Below the pieces are notes generated by a model that ran no database searches, was not told the origin of the DNA, and worked only from the letters and a program-made list of their open reading frames with translations. From contig CALCGR010000120.1 of the NCBI GenBank assembly GCA_937901025.1, positions 1-18,392 on the forward strand: DNA of 18,392 nucleotides, in the 5' to 3' direction. The number at the start of each line of letters is the position of its first letter. Position 1 is the first letter of the stretch. This document shows positions 6,349-13,215 of the stretch, piece after piece. Origin of the DNA: an uncultured Bacteroidales bacterium. GTDB lineage: Bacteria > Bacteroidota > Bacteroidia > Bacteroidales > Paludibacteraceae. The translations under genes were made by a program, and so were the position numbers.

Positions 6349-7463
6349 AAGTAGGTAATGATTTGCTGATATAGTTGGGCGTGGTAGGGCTGGCTGACCG
6401 TGGTGTTATGCCATAGCAGGTTCAATTGACCATGATATTGGTGCACTTGTTCTATCATTTCTCGGCACATCTCCCCCGCTTTTTTTTGGGATAGATGCAT
6501 ATATTGCTCATCGCTTAAGGTGTTGTCCATCATCGTAAGCGGATGAATCGTGAGGTTTGTTAAGCGGTAATGAACAGGGTCTATCCAGCGGAAGGAACGA
6601 CACGTACCCATACTGAAGCCGATGTGGTCAGCAAAGCCCATCGAATAATCATCCGTCACGCCGGCCTCAACGAGTTGCTGTAGGCGATGAATGTCGCAAC
6701 GCAGGTAGTGACTGCGGTGAGGAGTAGAGGAGGGGAGTAGATGGGTTGGGTAATAGCTGCTATGCCACCCTATTTGGGCCCCATGGGCAAGGAGGGTTTG
6801 TTCCAGTTGCCGGTAGTCTTGTCCGTGGAGGTTATATTGAGGATAGTCATAGCCGCGTCCTTTCGTGTGTTTGACGAAATAAATAACTTGCGTTTCGGGA
6901 TGGCGCTGCTTGACTTGCTCGTCTTGTTTGATCAGCCAATCAAAGGTATAGGCGGGATCGTTGTGGATGTCGCGCCGGGCGGCCATCACCTCTTTAAAGT
7001 GTCCTCTTATAATGCCACCGAGGGCTCCACGCAGGTGACGATAGTAGTCTAAGACATCGATATCGTGAGTGAGGTTAATCGCCTCAAACCCGGGCTTGGG
7101 CAGTTCTAACCCGAGGGCTTGCATCAAGGCTTGACTATACTCATCAATAATTGGATGCATCAGTCGCTGCGTCTGCCCTAAGATAGAGTACTTCGCTGCC
7201 AGTCGTCCGTGTGCATCGCGCTTAGACTGAATCAACTCTTCGGCGCGCGATAGGAAGAAAGCGGTGTTGTAGATAATATCTTGCTCAAAAATCGGACGGC
7301 TTAGATCCGGCATGACCCAGTCTTTGCCCAGGTGCCCGTTGGGTTGAATGCACACCTTGTATCGGTAGCACTCCGTAGGATCACCGGTGTATCCCACTTG
7401 CTTGGCCGCCTCCTTATTCCCGTACAGCAGAAACTCAATAATATATTTTATTATTTCATCCAT
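6336..7463 (-). CDS. Polysaccharide deacetylase-like protein (NodB-related)
   Basis: This 375-aa protein has features of the divergent polysaccharide-deacetylase family common in Bacteroidota envelope-glycan clusters. LTHDID (131-136) supplies the Asp pair of NodB motif 1. IGWHSSY (231-237) resembles the metal-binding His motif. DDYSMGFADHIGFSMGTCR (271-289) matches the family's central block, and LLWHNTT (349-355) the C-terminal catalytic-His motif. Residues 1-125 form an N-terminal region without a recognised motif. No signal peptide is visible, so it may act in the cytoplasm. It starts 20 nt after the ABC-F stop, the gap being filled by AGGAATA-type heptamers, and its end overlaps the next glycosyltransferase by 13 nt. 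Deacetylation is a family inference. Confidence 0.8.
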   Translation of the reverse strand: MDEIIKYIIEFLLYGNKEAAKQVGYTGDPTECYRYKVCIQPNGHLGKDWVMPDLSRPIFEQDIIYNTAFFLSRAEELIQSKRDAHGRLAAKYSILGQTQRLMHPIIDEYSQALMQALGLELPKPGFEAINLTHDIDVLDYYRHLRGALGGIIRGHFKEVMAARRDIHNDPAYTFDWLIKQDEQVKQRHPETQVIYFVKHTKGRGYDYPQYNLHGQDYRQLEQTLLAHGAQIGWHSSYYPTHLLPSSTPHRSHYLRCDIHRLQQLVEAGVTDDYSMGFADHIGFSMGTCRSFRWIDPVHYRLTNLTIHPLTMMDNTLSDEQYMHLSQKKAGEMCREMIEQVHQYHGQLNLLWHNTTVSQPYHAQLYQQIITYLCNL

Positions 7464-7491
7464 TTATCCTTATTCCTTATTCCTTATTCCT
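7464..7491. repeat. Four heptamers filling the ABC-F/deacetylase junction
   Basis: TTATCCT (7464-7470) is followed by three perfect TATTCCT units (7471-7491). On the minus strand, where the genes lie, these read AGGAATA repeated and then AGGATAA directly before the ATG at 7463. The array supplies the ABC-F stop codon (TAA, 7486-7484) and presents several Shine-Dalgarno-like AGGA motifs, the nearest being AGGA immediately upstream of the start. Confidence 0.85.
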
Positions 7492-9265
7492 CACTAACGA
7501 TTTCCCATTCATATAGTTTTTGTTCCAGCGTATGTTTGATGTGTTCATATTTGCTGAAATTCTCTTGGGTCTGGTTGGCGGGTTCGTTGAGAGCCGCCTC
7601 CATCGCTTGTTGTTCTTGTTCGAGTTTGGCAATTTCCTCCTCAATAAGGGCAACCTGTTTCTCTTTCTTGCGTTTGGCGGCGGCTTGAGCTTTCTGCTCT
7701 TCGTAATCGAGTTTAGAACCGGAATCTACGGTTTTTCCGGAATTCCCGGTTTTCTCGGGAGTTTTCTCGAGTTCTTGCAGGCTGCTGATCTTCTTGCTTC
7801 TAAGGAAGTCGTAGATACCGCCGATGTGTTCGCGGACACGACCGCCGCCAAACTCATACACTTTTTGTACGAGTCCGTCAAGGAAATCGCGGTCGTGGCT
7901 GACGCAGATAATCGTTCCGTCAAAATCTCTCAACGCCTCTTTGAGCACGTCCTTGGACGGCATATCCAAATGGTTGGTCGGCTCGTCAAGGATGAGCAGG
8001 TTGCAGGGTTCGAGCAGCAGTCGTATCATCGCCAATCGACTGCGTTCGCCTCCACTGAGTACCTTCACTTTCTTATCGGAGGCTTCGCCGCCGAACATGA
8101 ATGCGCCGAGTATATCGCGTATCTTTGTCCGTATCTCGCCTACTGCTACGCGGTCAATGGTATCAAAGACCGTCAGTTCGCCATCCAGCAGTGAGGCTTG
8201 GTTTTGCGCAAAATAACCGATCTTCACGTTATGTCCGATCTTCAGTATCCCCTCATGATCGAGTTGCCCCATGATACAGCGCACCAGGGTAGTCTTACCT
8301 TCGCCGTTCTTACCTACAAAGGCTACTTTCTCTCCCCTACGGATGGTGAGGTTAACGTCGTGAATAACGGTGTGGTCACCAAAGGCTTTCGTCAAGTCCT
8401 CAATGATGACCGGAAAATCCCCGCTGCGCGGAGCGGGCGGGAAACGCAGGTTCAGTCGCGAGGTGTCTTCCAAATCCACCTCCAATCGCTCCAGTTTGTC
8501 GAGTTGCTTGATGCGCGATTGCACTTGTACGGCCTTGGTGGCTTTATAGCGGAAACGTTCGATGAAATCTTCCGTTTCTTGGATCATCTTTTGTTGGTTG
8601 AGGTAGGCGCGTACCTGTTGGTCGTGACGCTCCTGCCGTAAAACGACGAACTTCGAATAGGGTACGTTATAGTCGTAGATCCGCCCGAGGGTGATCTCGA
8701 TGGTCCGGTGGGTGATGTTATCGATGAAAGCGCGATCGTGGCTCACCACGATGACGGTCATGTTACTGGCGTTAATAAAATCCTCGAGCCATTGGATGGA
8801 TTCGATATCGAGGTGGTTGGTAGGCTCGTCGAGCAGTAGCAAGTCGGGGTGTTGTAATAAGATTTTTGCCAGTTCAATACGCATACGCCATCCGCCGGAG
8901 AACTCCGTACAAGGACGATTGAAGTCCTTGCGCTCAAACCCGAGTCCGATGATTGTGCGGTCCATCTCCGCTATAAACCGGGCTTGGTCTTCGCCTTGGA
9001 AGATAGTCATCACCTCCTCTTGGAGGGTATTGCCGTCCTTATGCAGCATCACCTGCGGCAGGTAGCCGATGGTCAAATCATTGTCTTTAGCTATCGTTCC
9101 CGAAGTGGGTGTGTATTCGCCCGCAATGAGACGGAGGAGGGTAGTCTTACCGGCCCCGTTCTTGCCGACCAAGGCGATACGGTCTTTCTTGTTCACCAGG
9201 AAAGAGATATCGTTGAGAATGGGTCGCGCCGAAAACTCTATGCTCAGATGTTCGATGGATAGCAT
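7484..9265 (-). CDS. ABC-F family ATPase
   Basis: This 593-aa soluble tandem-ATPase protein belongs to a family that acts on the ribosome (translation factors and ribosome protection) rather than in transport; no membrane segment is seen. First ABC domain: Walker A GKNGAGKT (34-41), signature FSGGW (122-126), Walker B LLLLDEPTNHLD (142-153). The interdomain linker (about 205-265) contains ERFRYKATKAVQVQSR, the hallmark P-site-tRNA-interaction region. Second domain: Walker A GKNGEGKT (318-325), LSGGERSR (403-410), LLILDEPTNHLD (423-434). A low-complexity spacer (about 500-519) coded by a 9-bp repeat leads to a C-terminal coiled coil (about 520-590). It begins 2 nt after uvrA ends. It could be a Uup/YheS-like housekeeping factor; I would not call it a resistance protein. 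Confidence 0.93.
   Translation of the reverse strand: MLSIEHLSIEFSARPILNDISFLVNKKDRIALVGKNGAGKTTLLRLIAGEYTPTSGTIAKDNDLTIGYLPQVMLHKDGNTLQEEVMTIFQGEDQARFIAEMDRTIIGLGFERKDFNRPCTEFSGGWRMRIELAKILLQHPDLLLLDEPTNHLDIESIQWLEDFINASNMTVIVVSHDRAFIDNITHRTIEITLGRIYDYNVPYSKFVVLRQERHDQQVRAYLNQQKMIQETEDFIERFRYKATKAVQVQSRIKQLDKLERLEVDLEDTSRLNLRFPPAPRSGDFPVIIEDLTKAFGDHTVIHDVNLTIRRGEKVAFVGKNGEGKTTLVRCIMGQLDHEGILKIGHNVKIGYFAQNQASLLDGELTVFDTIDRVAVGEIRTKIRDILGAFMFGGEASDKKVKVLSGGERSRLAMIRLLLEPCNLLILDEPTNHLDMPSKDVLKEALRDFDGTIICVSHDRDFLDGLVQKVYEFGGGRVREHIGGIYDFLRSKKISSLQELEKTPEKTGNSGKTVDSGSKLDYEEQKAQAAAKRKKEKQVALIEEEIAKLEQEQQAMEAALNEPANQTQENFSKYEHIKHTLEQKLYEWEIVSEE
7718..7753. repeat. Four nonamers in the ABC-F gene (CCGGAATT-type)
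   Basis: On the plus strand, units ACCGGAATC (7718), TACGGTTTT (7727), TCCGGAATT (7736) and CCCGGTTTT (7745) run in tandem, or equivalently two copies of an 18-bp unit. In the coding sense they give KTG, NSG, KTV and DSG. This mirrors the KSG/NSG array in mutS2 and lies in the spacer between the second ATPase domain and the C-terminal coiled coil. Confidence 0.75.
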
Positions 9266-9267
9266 GA

Positions 9268-12000
9268 TTAGTTCGTTGGTTGGGGATAGATTGTTTTAAT
9301 AAACTGTCCGGTAAAACTCTGTTCACACGCAATGAGTTGCTCAGGTGTACCCTCAAAGACGATGTGTCCGCCTTCTTCGCCTCCTTCGGGACCCAAGTCA
9401 ATGACGTGGTCGGCGGCGAGGATGATATGCGGATTATGTTCAATGATGATCAGGGTGTGTCCCCTGTTGATGAGCGATTGGAAGGCTTTGAGTAAGGTGC
9501 TGATGTCCTTGCTGTGCAACCCCGTAGTAGGTTCATCAAAGATGAAAAGCGTAGGTTGCTGACTCTCTTGCGACAGGAACGCTGCCAGTTTGACGCGTTG
9601 CGCTTCTCCGCCGGAGAGGGTGGAGGAGGATTGACCGAGTTGGATATACCCGAGCCCTACATCTTGTAGCGGACGCAGACGTTGGACAATCTTCTTGGCC
9701 TCGGGGTCTTGTGCAAAGAACTCGATGGCTTGGTCCACGGTCATCTGCAGGATGTCGTATATCGATTGACCCCGATAGAGTACATCGAGGATATCTTGCT
9801 TATAGCGTTTGCCGTGACATTGCTCGCATTCGAGGATGAGGTCAGCCATAAACTGCATCTGTATGGTCACGTATCCTTCGCCTTCGCATTGCTCGCAACG
9901 GCCTCCCGGGGTGTTGAAGGAGAAATGCGCCGGTGTATATTCCATCTGTTCGGCCAGCGGTTGTTCGGCATAGAGCTTGCGTATCTCGTCAAACGCCTTG
10001 AGGTACGTGACGGGATTGGAACGCGAGGACTTGCTGAGGGGATTTTGGTCCACGAACTCTACGTTCTTGATTAAATGCGTACTCCCTTGTATATGACTAT
10101 AATTGCCGGTGTTTTCGGCTATGCCGCCATAGAGGTTGCATAGGGCGGGGAATAGTACCCGACTCACAAGGGAGGACTTGCCGCTACCGCTCACGCCGGT
10201 GATGACGGTCATCACATTCAGCGGGAAGCGAACAGAGAGGTTCTTGAGGTTGTTCTCGCACGCACCAATAATCTCAATATAGTTATTCCACGGCCGACGG
10301 AAGGACGGAGTCTGCCAAGTATTATCCTGTTTTTGCGGTTTGCCGCAGTAGGTTATTTCTCCGCCGAGTCTACCGGCTTTTGGTCCGATCTCGATGATAG
10401 TGTCGGCGGCTTGGATGATCTCCTCGTCGTGCTCCACCACGACGATGGTGTTTCCTAAGTCGCGCAAGTCTTTGAGTACGTGGATGAGGCGTTGGGTGTC
10501 TCGGGCATGTAGTCCGATACTGGGTTCGTCCAGCACGTAGAGGGACCCTACCAGACTACTGCCGAGCGACTTGGCGAGGTTGATGCGTTGGCTCTCTCCG
10601 CCACTCAGACTGTTGCTCATACGGTTGAGCGTTAAGTAACTCAAGCCCACATCCTCCATAAACTGCAACCGGGAGGTGATTTCTTTGAGGAGCGGCTCAG
10701 CGGTTAGTTGTTCGGTCGGGGTGAGCGGCAGTTGTTTGAACCAAGGTTGTAGGGCCTTGATGGGCATCTGAACTACTTGTTGGATGTTCTTGCCGTCGAT
10801 AAAGACATATTCGCTTTCCTTGCGCAGTCGCAGCCCACGGCACTCGGGGCAGATGGTCTTCCCTTTGTAGCGAGAGAGGATGACGCGGTATTGCAGTTTC
10901 TTGTATTGTTCTTTTTCCAATACCTGAAAAAACTCGTTGAGTCCTTTGAAGTACTCGTTGCCTTGCCAAAGAAGGAGTTTTTGGTCCTCCGTCAATTGGT
11001 AGAAAGGCGTATGGATAGGGAAGTCAAACTTCTGTGCGTTATAGATGAGGGCATCGAGCCACGGTTTCATGTTCTCGCTTTTCCAACATGCGAGGGCTCC
11101 CTCATAAATTGATTTTGTCTTATCGGGTACAACGAGATTCGGGTCTATGCCGGCGATGAACCCTTGGCCGTGACAGCAGGGACAAGCCCCTACCGGACTG
11201 TTGAAGTTAAAGAGGTGTTCACTTGGTTCGATGAAAGCGATACCATCGCGTTCAAAACGGCTCGAAAAAAACTGTTCTTTCTCGTCGGTGGCGAGTACAC
11301 ACGACCCGTTACCCTCAAAGAAAGCCGTCTGTACCGAATCCGCTAACCGACTGATAGAGGAGGGCGTGTGGTCACTCACGAGGCGGTCGATGAGTAGGTA
11401 GATCGGGGTGGAAATGTCCTTAGGCAACTCCTCTTCCAACCGCACCACTTGGTGGTTGATCCATAAGCGGGACAGCCCTTCATCCAGCCATTGTTGTTTT
11501 TTCTTTTCGATGGCGGCAAGGGTCAAGTCGGTGGGGGCCAATAGATAGACTTTCGTTCCTTCGGGTAGTTGCTCGTAGGCGTTTACCACGTCTTGTACCG
11601 AATGCCGTTTGACTTCTTCTTGACTGACGGGTGAGATCGTGTGCCCTACGCGCGCGTATAATAGTTTAAGGTAGTCGTAAATCTCAGTTACGGTACCTAC
11701 CGTGGAGCGCGGATTGCGCGAGGTCACTTTCTGTTGAATGGCAATAGCGGGCGGTATCCCTTCTATTTTCTCTACATCGGGTTTTTGCATCCGACCCAAG
11801 AACTGACGGGCATACGCACTCAAACTCTCTACGTATCGTCGTTGTCCTTCGGCATAAAGGGTATCAAAAGCCAAAGAGGATTTACCGCTTCCACTCACAC
11901 CGGTGATGACCACGAGTTCATTGCGCGGTATATCCACCGTAACGTTTTTTAGATTGTGGGTACGGGCAGATTCAATATGGATGACTTGCTCTTCGTTCAT
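9268..12000 (-). CDS. uvrA: Excinuclease ABC subunit A
   Basis: This 910-aa DNA damage sensor of nucleotide excision repair forms a UvrA dimer that scans DNA and loads UvrB. First ATPase half: Walker A GVSGSGKSS (34-42), NPRSTVGTVTEIYDY (96-110), signature LSGGESQR (465-472) and Walker B VLDEPSIGLH (489-498). Second half: GVSGSGKSS (602-610), LSGGEAQR (795-802) and FDEPTTGLH (821-829). The C-terminal zinc module is intact as C702-x2-C705-x19-C725-x2-C728. CPCCHGQG (273-280) and CPECRGLRLR (384-393) are also present. At 910 aa it is slightly shorter than the common 930-950. Its ATG overlaps the TGA of the upstream HU-LysM gene as ATGA, and it is 2 nt from the ABC-F gene downstream. No SOS-type operator is visible next to it, and it appears to be read from the recQ promoter. 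Confidence 0.97.
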   Translation of the reverse strand: MNEEQVIHIESARTHNLKNVTVDIPRNELVVITGVSGSGKSSLAFDTLYAEGQRRYVESLSAYARQFLGRMQKPDVEKIEGIPPAIAIQQKVTSRNPRSTVGTVTEIYDYLKLLYARVGHTISPVSQEEVKRHSVQDVVNAYEQLPEGTKVYLLAPTDLTLAAIEKKKQQWLDEGLSRLWINHQVVRLEEELPKDISTPIYLLIDRLVSDHTPSSISRLADSVQTAFFEGNGSCVLATDEKEQFFSSRFERDGIAFIEPSEHLFNFNSPVGACPCCHGQGFIAGIDPNLVVPDKTKSIYEGALACWKSENMKPWLDALIYNAQKFDFPIHTPFYQLTEDQKLLLWQGNEYFKGLNEFFQVLEKEQYKKLQYRVILSRYKGKTICPECRGLRLRKESEYVFIDGKNIQQVVQMPIKALQPWFKQLPLTPTEQLTAEPLLKEITSRLQFMEDVGLSYLTLNRMSNSLSGGESQRINLAKSLGSSLVGSLYVLDEPSIGLHARDTQRLIHVLKDLRDLGNTIVVVEHDEEIIQAADTIIEIGPKAGRLGGEITYCGKPQKQDNTWQTPSFRRPWNNYIEIIGACENNLKNLSVRFPLNVMTVITGVSGSGKSSLVSRVLFPALCNLYGGIAENTGNYSHIQGSTHLIKNVEFVDQNPLSKSSRSNPVTYLKAFDEIRKLYAEQPLAEQMEYTPAHFSFNTPGGRCEQCEGEGYVTIQMQFMADLILECEQCHGKRYKQDILDVLYRGQSIYDILQMTVDQAIEFFAQDPEAKKIVQRLRPLQDVGLGYIQLGQSSSTLSGGEAQRVKLAAFLSQESQQPTLFIFDEPTTGLHSKDISTLLKAFQSLINRGHTLIIIEHNPHIILAADHVIDLGPEGGEEGGHIVFEGTPEQLIACEQSFTGQFIKTIYPQPTN

Positions 12001-12932
12001 CGCGCGTATTCGCGTATGAGTTCGTCAACGGTAGCTCTTACTTGCGGATTGTTCAAGTCTTGCCAAGCCTCCGGCAGTACCGGAATACGAATCTTATACC
12101 CTGCGGGAATATGATTGGGATTGGGATAACGGTCCATGTTCGCCTCATAGATGAAGACCCATAAATCGGTTTGACCATAGTATTTGCGGGCGAGGAGAGC
12201 CAACCGATAACCCCGTCGAATGGTCTCGGTAGCCATAAACTCCGTATAGGTGCGCGGACTCGGAATTACGGGTTCTACGACGGCTTCCTGTTCAACGACG
12301 GGTTCTGCTTCCGGTGCTACGGCGGGTTTGACTACGACCGCCGGAACGGCTTTCGTTACTCGATTCATCTGTTTTTCCATCCATCCGCGAATACCGCCCT
12401 TCAGGAAGAAGTAACAACCCACCAGTATCAATATCAGCACCACTAGCGTGATGATCAAGTCGCGAAGGAAACGCAAGGCAGAACGTGCCTCGGTCTCTTG
12501 CTTGGGCGCAGGTACTACTATAGGTTCCGGCTTCTTTACGGGTTCCGAGGCGACATTAATGTCGCTATTGATGATTGCCACAATCTCGTCTGCTTGTTGG
12601 CCGAGGCGTTGCAAGGGCGAACCCTCTTCGGCAACCGTTACGGGAGTACCCGACTGAATGAGTTCCTTGACACCTGCTTCCGGAACGAAATTGACTTTGT
12701 TGTATCCGGGGATGACGATGGCTTCACCGGTGGTAACATCCACACTCTTACGGGGGGCTACTTCCTGCAAACGGAAGGTACCGAGCCCTGTGATGCGTAC
12801 TTGTCGGTCCGCTTTGAGACCATCTTGTATTTGGGCAATGAGGGTGTTGAGGAAAGCGGCCGTTTCTTTTTCGGTCGCACCAGCTTGGGTAGCGATGGCT
12901 TTCCTTAGTTCGATCCAAGTAAGTTTATTCAT
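11997..12932 (-). CDS. HU-domain/transmembrane/LysM fusion protein
   Basis: This 311-aa protein has three parts. Residues 1-92 form an HU/IHF-type DNA-binding fold (MNKLTWIELRKAIATQAGAT, then VRITGLGTFRLQEVAPRKS and KVNFVPEAGVKELI). Residues about 158-177 (LIITLVVLILILVGCYFFL) form one strongly hydrophobic helix. After a Pro/Val/Ala/Glu-rich stretch (about 195-225), residues about 235-285 form a LysM-like domain (RRGYRLALLARKYYGQTDLWVF to AGYKIRIPVLP). If N-in/C-out, the HU part faces DNA and the LysM part the peptidoglycan. In the HU arm the RNP-type motif is replaced by RKSVDVTTGE, lacking the DNA-intercalating Pro. Basic residues are not enriched on the N side of the helix, so topology is uncertain. 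It begins 4 nt after the preceding HU gene and overlaps uvrA by 4 nt. Domain calls are firm; chromosome tethering is my inference. Confidence 0.9.
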   Translation of the reverse strand: MNKLTWIELRKAIATQAGATEKETAAFLNTLIAQIQDGLKADRQVRITGLGTFRLQEVAPRKSVDVTTGEAIVIPGYNKVNFVPEAGVKELIQSGTPVTVAEEGSPLQRLGQQADEIVAIINSDINVASEPVKKPEPIVVPAPKQETEARSALRFLRDLIITLVVLILILVGCYFFLKGGIRGWMEKQMNRVTKAVPAVVVKPAVAPEAEPVVEQEAVVEPVIPSPRTYTEFMATETIRRGYRLALLARKYYGQTDLWVFIYEANMDRYPNPNHIPAGYKIRIPVLPEAWQDLNNPQVRATVDELIREYAR

Positions 12933-12936
12933 AATG

Positions 12937-13215
12937 CTACAGTTGTTTGAGGTCTTGTTTGAGGGACGTCATCGGTCTAAAGTTCAGCATCCGTTTCTTG
13001 GGCGTCGTTACTTTTTGACCCGACTTAGGAAGGGTGATGGTCCGTTCTTTACGTTCTTTGATTTCCATGGCTCCGAGGTTTTGCAGTTGCACTGTTTTGC
13101 CGGCCATGAGGGAGGATAGAATGACGTGTACCGAAGCGTCTAACAGCTCCTCGGTACGTTTCTTGGTCATCTGCGTCTCAAGCGCGATGTTGCTGATTAA
13201 ATCTTTTGTTAACAT
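12937..13215 (-). CDS. HU-family DNA-binding protein
   Basis: This 92-aa protein has the HU length and fold pattern: MLTKDLISNIALETQMTKKR (helical dimer region), then GKTVQLQNLGAMEIKERKER (saddle strand with the conserved G-x-x-V-x-L-x-x-L-G spacing), then the beta-arm and the terminal NFRPMTSLKQDL helix. HU dimers bend and compact DNA. The arm reads TITLPKSGQKV in place of the usual R-N-P-x-T-G; the Pro is kept but the Arg-Asn is not. The last 7 nt of rimO overlap its start, and it sits 4 nt ahead of the HU-LysM gene. The two HU folds differ clearly, so they are diverged paralogues and may form heterodimers (inference). Confidence 0.92.
   Translation of the reverse strand: MLTKDLISNIALETQMTKKRTEELLDASVHVILSSLMAGKTVQLQNLGAMEIKERKERTITLPKSGQKVTTPKKRMLNFRPMTSLKQDLKQL

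Noticed and set aside
7520..8194. 224-aa open frame antisense to the ABC-F gene, with a hydrophobic look
   Set aside because: The hydrophobic Leu/Phe runs are the mirror of Lys/Glu-rich coiled-coil codons; there is no independent support.
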